From positions 186,001 through 250,000 of the forward strand of contig JAQSDM010000011.1 in assembly GCA_029945945.1 (NCBI GenBank): DNA of 64,000 bases, written 5' to 3'. Positions 42,383-51,648 of this stretch are shown here, piece by piece. How positions within the stretch are numbered: position 1 is the stretch's first letter; every line of letters starts with the position of its first letter. The position numbers were made by a program, and so were the translations under genes. This DNA comes from Algoriphagus sp. (GTDB taxonomy: Bacteria > Bacteroidota > Bacteroidia > Cytophagales > Cyclobacteriaceae). Under the pieces are notes generated by a model. It saw nothing but the letters and a program-made list of their open reading frames with translations. It was not told the origin of the DNA and did not search any database.

Positions 42383-45058
42383 TTATTCTAAAATGCGAAC
42401 TAATCGACCCAATCGGCCTTCCGCATCCATCCCTTCCAGAATCAATAATTGTCTTTTTGCTACATCCGTGTTGAAGTAATCCAGGCTTACTGTACCATTG
42501 GCATCAGTCTTCAGAAGCGGATTCCAGTAAATAGTGGCCCGTTTGTCAGTAGCTGCTGTTGCAGTATTTTTTGTATCATATTTCGGCTGATAGAATTCTC
42601 GCGGAACAGAATATCCACCGTATCGGGTGACAAGAGTTCCACCAACGCTGACTAAAACACCTGCTCCAGTTTTGGTGTATACGGCAATCACCCCATTCGC
42701 ACCCTGCGCTCCGAAAATCGCTGTTTTAGCAGGATCCTTAAACACATCCACATTAGCCACATCCCGCGGATTGACCTGCAATAAAGTGCCCGCGTCCACA
42801 GGCATGTTGTCGAGTAAATACAAAGGCTCAGTCCCGGAGCTTAAAGACCCAACGCCCCTGATTGTAACACTGGCATTTAATCCATTGACAACCACTTGAA
42901 CTCCTGAAACTCTACCCTGAATCAATTGGAATACGTTAGTAAAACCAACTGAAGCGGGGATTTTTTCCGGATCAATCGTCACGTCACCGGCTCCGTAGAT
43001 CTTTTTGATTTCTTCTTCTTCTTTCTCGATTGTCTGAGCTTCAACCGTTACTCCTTCAAGATCCATCACATCCAGTTCTTCGTTGAGTCGCTGCATGAAA
43101 GTTCGCTCCTGATAGGTCGCAATGAGCCCTTTCGGCCAGGAGATTTGATTGGGGTATTTTCCATGAAGACTGTTGAAAACCACTTTTGGTGACTCGACAT
43201 CAACATTAATGAAGTTTTTCAATCGGATATCTTCGGCTGTGATGGTCACTTGCGCAGAATCCAGATAGTCCATATCCCGGAAAATAAATCTCCCATTTGG
43301 ACCATATTCTGAACTTACGATTTCCACCCCCTCACCAACCAAAGCGGTGATTTTCCCTCCACCAAGTCCTTTTTTAGTATCTTCCTGATCAGTTACCTGA
43401 CCTTCGATATTAATTCCCCGCTCTATAAAATGCTCCACCTTCGGTAATTCTCCTGCCAAAACCTGACTCCATTCAAACCTTCTCCAGCCGTGAGTCAGCA
43501 TCACGAGATCAAGGGCCTCATGAGTACTTTTTTCAAGATCTTTGAAATAATGACCAGGCCGATAGATTGATCCATGCAGATCTGAAGTCAGCAAAAGACT
43601 TGAAAAAATATCTCCGGCGAGGTTTTCATCACCTGCCTGATCAGCGTCGACTATCGAAATAGAAAAACTTCCGGGCATAGCCTGACCTGCCAACGAGCTT
43701 TTCAATTCGAGATTAAGTTTTTCACGAACAGAAATTGCTCCCGTTTGGGAAAGATCGAGCTTCAGGCGATCGTCTTTTTGAAAGAAAATCAAGCGTTCCA
43801 AAAGTGGCTTTCCGTCCCCGCTGAAGACGGTAATTTGGTTGATCCCAGAGATTAGGTTTTCCTTCGGAATTCTAACTCCCCATACTCCGTTGGCCAAAGC
43901 TCCCTGAATCATGTAATTAATAATTCCTCTTGTCTGCGAAACCAGCAACAGGGAATTTGGCTCGTAATTTCCCTGCACAAAGGCTGTGATATAACTTGCA
44001 GCCGGATTGTTGACAACCTGCAGGACCAACCCATCCGTATCAGCCTTTGGAAGATCGATCGTTATTTGCTGACCAGTTCCGATTGCTGTGATTTTAGCCT
44101 GATAATCGGCTTTCTCAGGGGTGATTTCAAATTTTCCCAAACCTCCAAAATTACTTTCAAAGCTGATTCCTGATCCGCCAACAACTTCTCCTTGAATTTC
44201 CGCAGGCATTCCATCCGGATATATTCCCCGAAAAGCCATTTGAGATTTTTTGCCAACTATCCAATGGCCACCTTCCGGCAGAAACTGAATATCAGCCAGG
44301 CTCAAACTATAAGGCAAGCGGACTTTTTGAATGACAGAATAGTTTTCGTTTTCCAGATAGGTCAGCTCAAGATTTTGACTTGGATATGATTTCTCTGGAA
44401 TGGAAAAAGTAAAACTCACCTGTCCCTGAGTATTCAAGGTTAGATTTTGGGAATACAATTCCTCTTCCCCTCCCAAAGCTTTGACTTCCAGATTTTTGTT
44501 AGCAAGGGGATTTCCTTTGCTATCGATGGCAATTAAATTCGCCCGGTAGGTTGTTTTTCCTTCGGAAGAACTGATCTCATTGAATTTGATTTCCGGCAGG
44601 AAAGAACCTCCTGCACCATCGACCACCGAAATGTCTTTGGTGAAAAAGTACTCCTCCCCAAAATTCCGCATCCAAGCTGTATAGGCCTTGATTCGATAAG
44701 TCCCTGGTTTTCCAAATTCCGGCAATTGAAAATCTCCCTGACCTCGACCGGTTTCGAGGCGAACGATCTTTTGCTCAAGCAGTAATCCGTCCCCATCAAA
44801 CAAATCAACATACAAAGTCATACTCAAAGGAGAGGGAATCTGAACGCTGCCGGCGGTGAGGTATGCGCTAAACCATAAATCCTCACCCAAGGTGTATGTA
44901 TGCTTATCGAGGTGGAGATAGGATTTTTCTACCGGGTATTCCTTCTGATAGGTATCAAAATAAGCCTGGATTTTGGTTGGTAACTCATTTTGCGCTAGTG
45001 CAAAATTGGAAAAAAGAAGTGCTGACGCTACCGCCAGTTTTAAAAAAGGTTTTTTCAT
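42383..45058 (-). CDS. MG2-domain protein ending in a lone TonB-dependent receptor plug domain
   Basis: The 891-residue exported protein has a signal peptide (LAVASALLFSNFALA). Residues ~40-140 read as a macroglobulin MG2-like domain (LHLDKHTYTLGEDLWFSAYL). Further beta-sandwich modules run to ~680. Residues ~690-800 form a SusC-type plug (VFQLIQGRVSGVQV, VTIRGVGSL, PLYLLDNMPV, IFGAQGANGVIAVYT), but no 22-strand barrel follows. Only ~90 residues remain. The plug may therefore serve as a docking module in a larger envelope complex rather than a transporter gate. Such barrel-less proteins are widespread in Bacteroidota but poorly understood. Confidence 0.85.
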   Translation of the reverse strand: MKKPFLKLAVASALLFSNFALAQNELPTKIQAYFDTYQKEYPVEKSYLHLDKHTYTLGEDLWFSAYLTAGSVQIPSPLSMTLYVDLFDGDGLLLEQKIVRLETGRGQGDFQLPEFGKPGTYRIKAYTAWMRNFGEEYFFTKDISVVDGAGGSFLPEIKFNEISSSEGKTTYRANLIAIDSKGNPLANKNLEVKALGGEEELYSQNLTLNTQGQVSFTFSIPEKSYPSQNLELTYLENENYSVIQKVRLPYSLSLADIQFLPEGGHWIVGKKSQMAFRGIYPDGMPAEIQGEVVGGSGISFESNFGGLGKFEITPEKADYQAKITAIGTGQQITIDLPKADTDGLVLQVVNNPAASYITAFVQGNYEPNSLLLVSQTRGIINYMIQGALANGVWGVRIPKENLISGINQITVFSGDGKPLLERLIFFQKDDRLKLDLSQTGAISVREKLNLELKSSLAGQAMPGSFSISIVDADQAGDENLAGDIFSSLLLTSDLHGSIYRPGHYFKDLEKSTHEALDLVMLTHGWRRFEWSQVLAGELPKVEHFIERGINIEGQVTDQEDTKKGLGGGKITALVGEGVEIVSSEYGPNGRFIFRDMDYLDSAQVTITAEDIRLKNFINVDVESPKVVFNSLHGKYPNQISWPKGLIATYQERTFMQRLNEELDVMDLEGVTVEAQTIEKEEEEIKKIYGAGDVTIDPEKIPASVGFTNVFQLIQGRVSGVQVVVNGLNASVTIRGVGSLSSGTEPLYLLDNMPVDAGTLLQVNPRDVANVDVFKDPAKTAIFGAQGANGVIAVYTKTGAGVLVSVGGTLVTRYGGYSVPREFYQPKYDTKNTATAATDKRATIYWNPLLKTDANGTVSLDYFNTDVAKRQLLILEGMDAEGRLGRLVRILE

Positions 45059-45133
45059 AAATAAATAGTTGGCTAGACACTAAAAACGTGGCTAATAAAA
45101 CTAATTATTTATTGAACTACAAGTAAAAAAATG

Positions 45134-46201
45134 TTAAAGTTCTGTCAACTGGGCTACTTCGTTTTTATTGGCAAGCTGACCACAAGCGGCATCGATGTCC
45201 TGACCCCGGGATCTTCTCACTTTGGCTACGATTCCCTGGTTTTCCAAAATACGAACATACATCTCAACTGCTTCCGGTTTTGCCTGACGGAATTCTCCCT
45301 CGTCGATCGGGTTGTACTGAATGATATTGACTTTCGAAGGAATGATTTTGCAGAATTTGGCAAGGGCGCGAGCATGTCTCTCATCGTCGTTGATTCCATT
45401 CCAGATCACGTATTCGTAAGTGACTTGCCGCTTGGTCTTATCATACCAATACTTCAGTGCTTCCCCAAGTTCTTCCACAGGGTTGGTGTCATTGATCGGC
45501 ATCAACCGAGAGCGAGTCTCATTGATCGCTGAGTGCAAGGAAACGGCGAGGTTAAACTTCACCCCATCATCAGCCATTTTCCGGATCATTTTTGTGATCC
45601 CGACTGTCGAAAGTGTAATTCGCCGAGCAGCCATTCCGAGTCCTTCCGGTGAAGTGATTTTATCAATCGCTTCGATCACGTTGGCATAGTTCAGCAAGGG
45701 TTCACCCATTCCCATAAATACAATATTTGTAAGCGGGCGTTGGAAGTACGTTTCGGCCTCTTCCTTGATCGCCACGACCTGATCGTAGATCTCATCCGGG
45801 TTGAGGTTTCTCATACGCTTCAGTCTCGCTGTTGCGCAAAAATTACAATCCAGACTGCAACCCACCTGGGAAGAAACGCAGGCAGTAATCCGCTTGGAAG
45901 TAGGGATAAGAACTGACTCCACAATCTTCTGATCGAAGAGCTTCACGGCATTTTTGATCGTTCCGTCGGTGGAATGCTGCATCAGATCCACCTGAATATG
46001 ATTGATGACAAAATGGGTTTTGAGCAATTCCCGGGTGGAAAGGGAAATATTACTCATCTCATCGAAGTTCTTCAGAGATTTATTCCAAAGCCATTCATAG
46101 ACCTGCTTGGCCCTGAATTTTTTATCTCCGTGAGCCAGGAAAAACTCCTCCAACTCGGGCAAGCTTAGCTTTCGAACGTCTTTTTTCTGCACTTCTTCCA
46201 T
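45134..46201 (-). CDS. rlmN: Dual-specificity RNA methyltransferase RlmN
   Basis: This radical-SAM enzyme methylates C2 of A2503 in 23S rRNA and A37 in some tRNAs. It has 355 residues. The 4Fe-4S cysteines C115-x3-C119-x2-C122 are in VGCSLDCNFC. The second catalytic cysteine, C340, is in DIDAACGQL, and the first is probably C108 in TACVSSQ. GMGEPLLNYANV is the SAM-binding segment. It is transcribed on its own. Confidence 0.97.
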   Translation of the reverse strand: MEEVQKKDVRKLSLPELEEFFLAHGDKKFRAKQVYEWLWNKSLKNFDEMSNISLSTRELLKTHFVINHIQVDLMQHSTDGTIKNAVKLFDQKIVESVLIPTSKRITACVSSQVGCSLDCNFCATARLKRMRNLNPDEIYDQVVAIKEEAETYFQRPLTNIVFMGMGEPLLNYANVIEAIDKITSPEGLGMAARRITLSTVGITKMIRKMADDGVKFNLAVSLHSAINETRSRLMPINDTNPVEELGEALKYWYDKTKRQVTYEYVIWNGINDDERHARALAKFCKIIPSKVNIIQYNPIDEGEFRQAKPEAVEMYVRILENQGIVAKVRRSRGQDIDAACGQLANKNEVAQLTEL

Positions 46202-46331
46202 TTTGCAAAGGTATCGATTTGGAATGTAGAATCTGTTGAGGGATGGAAAAGTTCAAAGTCCGAATCATAATTGCAGATTCAAATCCCGTAATCAGCTGAT
46301 ACTTATGGTAAGTCTCTAGAACTTTGCAATC

Positions 46332-46817
46332 CTATTCCTTCCACTTAAAGGCTTTCTCATCAATCGCCCGCATCGTGCAAAGAACTCCGTCAAGATGATC
46401 ATATTCATGCTGAATGAGTTCGGAAATCGCACCGGAAACTTGCCAGGATTGAGGCTGCCAGTTTTCATCGCGATAATGCAACGTGAGCGATTCATGCCGT
46501 TTTACTTTCACCAGCAGATTGGGAAAGCTCATGCAATCGTCCCAAAGCTCGAATTTTTCATCGCTCAGGTCTTTCAACTCCGGATTCAAAATAATGTACG
46601 GACGATCCAGATTCAGGTAAAACATCCGCTTCATGATTCCCAACTGAGGCGCTGCAATCCCCCTCCCAAACTGGTAAACTCGCCGGATATCTTCCATGGC
46701 TTCATGAAGCTGCTGCACCCAATCCGGAACATTCGCAAGTTCCGATTCGAGGACAGGCTCGCACATTTCATAGAGTCTTGGGTCGCCAAGTTTGAGGATA
46801 TCGTGGATAGTTTTCAT
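46332..46817 (-). CDS. Peptide deformylase-family protein (divergent motif 2)
   Basis: The 161-residue protein shows motif 1 G51-R-G-I-A-A-P-Q-L-G60, metal-ligand Cys95 in D-D-C-M-S instead of the usual E-G-C-L-S, and motif 3 H137-E-Y-D-H141 with catalytic Glu138. All metal ligands are therefore present. The altered second motif marks a secondary-type deformylase, so removal of formyl-Met from nascent chains is likely but not certain. Another canonical def gene probably exists elsewhere (inference). Confidence 0.85.
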   Translation of the reverse strand: MKTIHDILKLGDPRLYEMCEPVLESELANVPDWVQQLHEAMEDIRRVYQFGRGIAAPQLGIMKRMFYLNLDRPYIILNPELKDLSDEKFELWDDCMSFPNLLVKVKRHESLTLHYRDENWQPQSWQVSGAISELIQHEYDHLDGVLCTMRAIDEKAFKWKE

Positions 46818-46893
46818 GGGGGCAATTTATAATTTCCTGTGAAAGAACGAAGTCCATATCAATTCAAGCTTTGCTTTTCCTTACTTTTGCGGC

Positions 46894-48807
46894 ATGAATT
46901 ACCTTTCGGTTGAAAATCTCAGCAAAGCTTTCGGAGAGCGCAAGCTATTTTCCAATATATCTTTCGGCATTTCGCAGGGGCAAAAGATCGCTCTTGTAGG
47001 CATCAACGGCGCCGGCAAATCCACCCTGATGAAGATCATCATGGGACTGGAAATCCCTGACACCGGCCAAGTTGCCATCAACCAATCGGTGAAAGTGGCC
47101 TATGTCCATCAAAACCCGGTATTTGAAGGATCGCTGACGATCTACCAAACTATCTTCGATCAAAGTAACAGCGAGATTCTGCAGGTAATTCAGGATTATC
47201 ATAAGGCGATTATTGATTCAGAAAACGGCATCGACAACTCAGACAAAATGCAGGTTTTGTTTGAAAAAATGGATGCTTTTCAGGCTTGGGATTTTGAATA
47301 CCAGGTAAAAGAAGTGCTTGGAAAGTTGGGTCTTCCGGACACAGAAATTCCCGTGGGAAGTCTCAGCGGCGGACAGCGCAAGCGGGTAGCTTTGGCGAAA
47401 GCCATTTTGGAAAAACCCGATTTGCTCTTACTCGATGAGCCTACCAACCACCTGGATCTGGAAACGATCGAATGGCTGGAAGAATATTTGGCGAAAGCCA
47501 ATCTGGCACTTTTCATGGTGACGCACGATCGTTATTTCCTCGAGAAAGTCACCAACGAAATCCTCGAACTCGATCAGGGCAAAATCCATCGTTACCAAGG
47601 CAACTACGGCTACTTCCTCGACAAGAAAGACGAGCGAATGGACAACGAAGCGACCGAATTGGAAAAGGCAAAAAGCCTTTACAAGAAAGAACTGGACTGG
47701 ATTCGTCGCCAACCAAAAGCCCGAAGCACCAAAGCAAAGTACCGCGTGGATGCTTTCGAAGAGACAAAAGAAAAAGCATCTCAGAAACGAGAGGATCGGG
47801 ATATCGAACTTCAGGTCAGCGCTCAGAGACTGGGAAATAAAATCATAGAAATAGACCGAATCAGTAAATCCTTCGGGGACAAAAACTTGGTTGATGATTT
47901 TTCTTATGTTTTCAAAAAGAAAGATCGTGTCGGAATTATCGGTCCAAACGGAGCCGGAAAGACGACTTTTTTAAATATGATTACCGGGCAATTAGATCCG
48001 GATAAAGGAAAGATCTCCATCGGTCAGACTACTGCTTTCGGCTATTACAAACAGGAAGAAAGTAGCTTTGACGAGAGCAAGAGATTGATCGATATCGTGA
48101 AGGAAGTGGCCGAGGTGGTTGTGTTGGACAAAGGTCAGACGATCACTGTGAGTCAATTTTTGACTCAGTTTGGTTTTCCTCCAAAGCAGCAACATACTCC
48201 GATCGAGAAACTCAGCGGTGGCGAGCGCAGACGCTTGCAGCTCCTGATGGTCCTGATCAAGAACCCCAATTTCCTGATCCTCGATGAACCTACGAATGAT
48301 CTGGATTTGATGACGCTGAATACCCTGGAGGAGTTTTTGGATACTTTCCCCGGCTGTCTGATCATCGTATCCCACGATCGTTACTTCATGGATCGATTGG
48401 TGGAGCACTTGTTTGTGTTTGAGGGAGACGGCGTAATCAGCGATTTCCCTGGAAACTATACCGAGTTCCGTCTCATGGAGAAAGAGCAAAAAGCAATCGA
48501 CGCCGCAAAACCAGCTCCGAAAGCAGCCTCAGTAATTGCTCCGGCACCTGAACCAACAAAGTCTACCTCTTCAATTCCAAAAGTAAAAGCGAGCTACAAG
48601 CAGAAGCAGGAATTTAAAAAAATTCAGGCAGACATCGCCAAACTGGAAGTTGAGAAAGGAAATCTGACCAATAAGATCAGTGCAGGCACAGACGATCACA
48701 GCGAGTTGATGATGCTTTCAAATCGGATGCTTGCGATCGATAAGGAATTGGAAGAACTGGAATTGGTTTGGTTGGATCTGAGCGAATTGGATGGGATTGA
48801 GGATTAA
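46894..48807 (+). CDS. ABC-F family ATPase (Uup-like)
   Basis: The 637-residue soluble protein has two ABC nucleotide-binding domains and no membrane segment. Walker A motifs are GINGAGKST (36-44) and GPNGAGKT (350-357). Signatures are LSGGQRKR and LSGGERRR, each followed by LLLDEPTNHLDL or ILDEPTNDLDL. An arm-type linker and a C-terminal coiled coil (about 560-637, KVKASYKQKQEFKKIQ onward) match Uup. ABC-F proteins act on the ribosome; Uup also has reported DNA-binding. No resistance role is implied by context. Confidence 0.92.
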   Translation: MNYLSVENLSKAFGERKLFSNISFGISQGQKIALVGINGAGKSTLMKIIMGLEIPDTGQVAINQSVKVAYVHQNPVFEGSLTIYQTIFDQSNSEILQVIQDYHKAIIDSENGIDNSDKMQVLFEKMDAFQAWDFEYQVKEVLGKLGLPDTEIPVGSLSGGQRKRVALAKAILEKPDLLLLDEPTNHLDLETIEWLEEYLAKANLALFMVTHDRYFLEKVTNEILELDQGKIHRYQGNYGYFLDKKDERMDNEATELEKAKSLYKKELDWIRRQPKARSTKAKYRVDAFEETKEKASQKREDRDIELQVSAQRLGNKIIEIDRISKSFGDKNLVDDFSYVFKKKDRVGIIGPNGAGKTTFLNMITGQLDPDKGKISIGQTTAFGYYKQEESSFDESKRLIDIVKEVAEVVVLDKGQTITVSQFLTQFGFPPKQQHTPIEKLSGGERRRLQLLMVLIKNPNFLILDEPTNDLDLMTLNTLEEFLDTFPGCLIIVSHDRYFMDRLVEHLFVFEGDGVISDFPGNYTEFRLMEKEQKAIDAAKPAPKAASVIAPAPEPTKSTSSIPKVKASYKQKQEFKKIQADIAKLEVEKGNLTNKISAGTDDHSELMMLSNRMLAIDKELEELELVWLDLSELDGIED

Positions 48808-48820
48808 TTTGGAATAGGAT

Positions 48821-48863
48821 TGAAATACCGTTGAGATAGGTCCCGCAAGCGGAATGTATTTCA
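48821..48863. repeat. Intergenic inverted-repeat element (copy B)
   Basis: TGAAATAC (48821-48828) and GTATTTCA (48856-48863) form the outer arms, and CCGC/GCGG (48843-48846, 48849-48852) a nested hairpin. The left half shares TGAAATAC...GAGATA-R-GTCCCGC with the element at 14746. It lies between the convergent ABC-F and AlkD genes and could also act as a weak transcription end. Confidence 0.6.
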
Positions 48864-48884
48864 ACACTATATCTTCCTTTATTT

Positions 48885-49601
48885 CTAAATCCTCCCCTTC
48901 AAAAAATCCTGCCTCATCTCTTCGGGAAATTTTTCGATCGAGTATCTCAAAGCTGTTCTCGGCATCGATTGGTAATGCTTTCGCAGAAACTCATATTCCA
49001 CATTAAAATCCTGATCTCCGATCACCCTAAGTGTCCAACCGACGGCTTTGTGCATGAGATCATGCGGATGATTTAATAGTTTTTCTGCCAAAGCCAACGC
49101 ATCTGAGAATTCTCCTTTATTGATCCAGAAAAAACTGCTGATCATCGCGATCCGCTGTTTCCATAGATTCCCGGAATCGGCAAACTCATAAAACAAGTTT
49201 TTATCCCTTTTGAAAAAATAATGACCCAAAATCTGGTGACAAGAGCTATCAACCAAATCCCAATTGTTGATTCCATCAAGATGAGCAAGGTAAAACTCCA
49301 CCAGCTCTTTTCTGGCTGAATCTTCTTTAAGTTTTTCATACTTATAAACAAGCATCAGCAAAGCCGTCATTCTAAGTTCATGAAATCGGTCTTTCAGCAA
49401 TTCTGAAAGTTCCGGAAGGCTTATTTCTTTGAAAAAATCTTTTGCAACAGCACGCTGATCGGGGACGCTAATTCCCATGAAAAAATCCCCTTCCCCATAT
49501 CCTCCGGGAATTGCTTTGAAGTATTTTGGCAAAAAAGCAGCTTTAACCAGATTGATTTTATCAGTTAACGCAGCCCGGATTTCTTCAGTCAAAAGGCTCA
49601 T
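48885..49601 (-). CDS. DNA alkylation repair protein, AlkD family
   Basis: The 238-residue, all-helical HEAT-like-repeat protein matches the AlkD DNA glycosylases, which remove bulky N3- and N7-alkylpurines without base flipping. The catalytic-cleft segment NWDLVDSS holds the Trp and Asp equivalent to those in Bacillus AlkD. The Arg in WKQRIAMIS supplies the third residue. It is 5 bases from the end of the nucleoside phosphorylase gene on the same strand, so it is probably co-transcribed. Confidence 0.92.
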   Translation of the reverse strand: MSLLTEEIRAALTDKINLVKAAFLPKYFKAIPGGYGEGDFFMGISVPDQRAVAKDFFKEISLPELSELLKDRFHELRMTALLMLVYKYEKLKEDSARKELVEFYLAHLDGINNWDLVDSSCHQILGHYFFKRDKNLFYEFADSGNLWKQRIAMISSFFWINKGEFSDALALAEKLLNHPHDLMHKAVGWTLRVIGDQDFNVEYEFLRKHYQSMPRTALRYSIEKFPEEMRQDFLKGRI

Positions 49602-49606
49602 ATTTT

Positions 49607-50467
49607 TCAGGCAAAAATCTCCAGGGCTTTTCGAATCAGGTTATCCACCGTTTTATCAGCATTCTGATCAAACTGCCCCAAAGGACGGTTTGCCACAATG
49701 GCATTCAGACTCAGCATCTGATGGCCAAGCAATTCTCCCAATGCGTAATACCCTGCTGTTTCCATCTCGAAATTGGTAAGTCGATCTTCGTTCACCTCCA
49801 AAGCTGCAAGCCGATCAATCATTTGATCAATTCTTGGACGAAGTCTCACTTCACGTCCCTGAGGACCATAAAATCCCGGACAAGTCAGCGTGATTCCCTG
49901 AATAAAATCAGCGGGGAGTTTATCTAAAAGTTCCTGACCAGCCGAACTTTGATACGGCTGAAAAGGCAATTCCAGCGTGGTCTGAACAGCTTTTGCTAGT
50001 TCCTGCGAACTTGGTAATTCCGGATAAAACTGCATCAAAGTATCAAGTCCGATTCCAATTTTCGAAGCCAGATGTGACCCAACCGGAATATCTTTTTGCA
50101 TACTTCCAGAAGTCCCGATCCGGATGATTTGGAGACTTTTCTTTTCGGGTTTGATGGTTCTGGATTCCAGATCGACATTGACAAGAGCATCGAGTTCGGT
50201 CATCAGGATCTCGATGTTGTCGGTTCCCATTCCGGTGCTCAAGACGGTAACTTGCCTGTTTCCGATCCAGCCGGTATGGGTGATAAACTCACGCTTTTTC
50301 ATCGTGAAATCAACCCGATCGAAATATCTAGACACCATACCAACCCGATCCGGATCTCCTACGGTAAAAACAAGTGAAGCCAGATTTTCTGGCTTCAAAT
50401 GCAAATGGTAAATACTTCCGTCAGAATTCAGAATGAGTTCAGAGGCAGGAATTTGTCGGCTCGCCAT
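49607..50467 (-). CDS. Nucleoside phosphorylase (uridine phosphorylase-like)
   Basis: The 286-residue enzyme starts at the ATG at 50467. The longer frame upstream merely overlaps the neighbouring gene in another register. Family motifs are VFTVGDPDRVG (phosphate site), VLSTGMGTDNIEI, IRIGTSGSMQKDI and the base/ribose-contacting FEMETAGYYALG. It cleaves uridine or related nucleosides with phosphate; the base preference is inferred. It overlaps the trhO 3' end by 29 bases in a different frame. Confidence 0.9.
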   Translation of the reverse strand: MASRQIPASELILNSDGSIYHLHLKPENLASLVFTVGDPDRVGMVSRYFDRVDFTMKKREFITHTGWIGNRQVTVLSTGMGTDNIEILMTELDALVNVDLESRTIKPEKKSLQIIRIGTSGSMQKDIPVGSHLASKIGIGLDTLMQFYPELPSSQELAKAVQTTLELPFQPYQSSAGQELLDKLPADFIQGITLTCPGFYGPQGREVRLRPRIDQMIDRLAALEVNEDRLTNFEMETAGYYALGELLGHQMLSLNAIVANRPLGQFDQNADKTVDNLIRKALEIFA

Positions 50468-51440
50468 GTAGTTTTTGAATTTGCTCCTTATTTGGCATAC
50501 GGTGAAGACCCTTGTAAGGATTGTAGCCGTTCGTGTTTTTCTGGTAATAGCCCGTTCCGTCGTAAGGACGTTTTTCAGGATTTTCCTTGCACTCAGCAGA
50601 GCAAGCTCCATCCATTTCCCATCCGCAATTTTCGCAGATTGCAACGTGAGCATTACAGGTCGGGTTAGCACAGTTGACCATCCGATCGGAATTTGTTCCG
50701 CAGACGTGGCAAGTGGAAATAACGGTTGGATTTACAGTATTCACCTGCACAGCGATTCGATTGTCAAAAACATAACATTTTCCTTCGAAATCTTCCCCTC
50801 CGGCTTCCATTCCGTATTTGATGATTCCGCCGTGAAGCTGATATACATCTTCGAAACCTTGCTCCAGTAGGAATGCTGATGCTTTTTCGCATTTGATTCC
50901 ACCGGTACAATAGGTAAGCACTTTCTTATTTTTGAGATGCTCGAGCTCTTTTACTTTCTCCGGGAAATCACGGAAGTTGTCAATGTCGAGCGTGATTGCA
51001 TTTTTGAATTTGCCCAGTTCATGCTCGTAATTGGAGCGAACGTCGAGGATGACCACGTCTTCCTGATCTTTCAGCGCTTTGAATTCCTCCGGTGCAAGAT
51101 GCTTTCCGGTTTTCACATTTGGGTCCAAATGGCGAAGAGAGCTGTGCACGATTTCCGGCTTATAGCGCACGTGAATCTTGGTGAAGGCATGCTTATCGAA
51201 TGAATCAATCTTGAATTCCGTCTTTGCAAATCGCGGATCGGCCTGAATATAGGCCATGTACTTTTCGCAGTCCTCCACAAGTCCCGAGACGGTACCATTC
51301 AGACCTTCGTCTGAGATGATGATGCGTCCACGGATGTTGTTTTCGACGCAGAAAAGGTGATGTTCTTCTCTGTATACCTCCGGATTGTCGATGGCGGCAT
51401 AGCAGTAATAAAGCAGGATGCTGTAAGGGTTGTTTTCCAT
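50439..51440 (-). CDS. trhO: tRNA uridine(34) hydroxylase TrhO (YceA family, rhodanese-like)
   Basis: TrhO makes 5-hydroxyuridine at wobble position 34 of certain tRNAs. The 333-residue protein starts at the ATG at 51440 (MENNPYSILLYYCYA). It has an N-terminal family domain, a rhodanese fold with active-loop Cys in YCTGGIKCEKAS, and a C-terminal cysteine cluster (CHVCGT, CANPTC, CENCGW, CSAEC) that probably binds zinc. In E. coli TrhO works with oxygen rather than sulfur transfer. Confidence 0.93.
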   Translation of the reverse strand: MENNPYSILLYYCYAAIDNPEVYREEHHLFCVENNIRGRIIISDEGLNGTVSGLVEDCEKYMAYIQADPRFAKTEFKIDSFDKHAFTKIHVRYKPEIVHSSLRHLDPNVKTGKHLAPEEFKALKDQEDVVILDVRSNYEHELGKFKNAITLDIDNFRDFPEKVKELEHLKNKKVLTYCTGGIKCEKASAFLLEQGFEDVYQLHGGIIKYGMEAGGEDFEGKCYVFDNRIAVQVNTVNPTVISTCHVCGTNSDRMVNCANPTCNAHVAICENCGWEMDGACSAECKENPEKRPYDGTGYYQKNTNGYNPYKGLHRMPNKEQIQKLHGEPTNSCL

Positions 51441-51558
51441 AACGGTAGCCCTGTTTCGGCAGGGTGTCAGAAATTTCAGATTTATGATTTCGGATGTCGG
51501 ATTTTGCTCCTTCGACATTCGATGTTTGTTATTCGTTATTATCTATTCTTTGTTTCAA

Positions 51559-51587
51559 ACCTTCGAGGATTCAAAAACCTCAAAGGT
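51559..51587. repeat. Palindromic repeat, copy 1 (ACCTTcGAGG...CCTCaAAGGT)
   Basis: Near-perfect 10-base arms (51559-51568 and 51578-51587, one mismatch) lie around a 9-base loop in the spacer before trhO. A related palindrome occurs at 54048-54078. It is non-coding. Confidence 0.65.
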
Positions 51588-51648
51588 CTATCCTCCATTC
51601 ATATCCAGATTTCAAACTTCAGCTTTCTGAATTCACACTTCCAATCAC

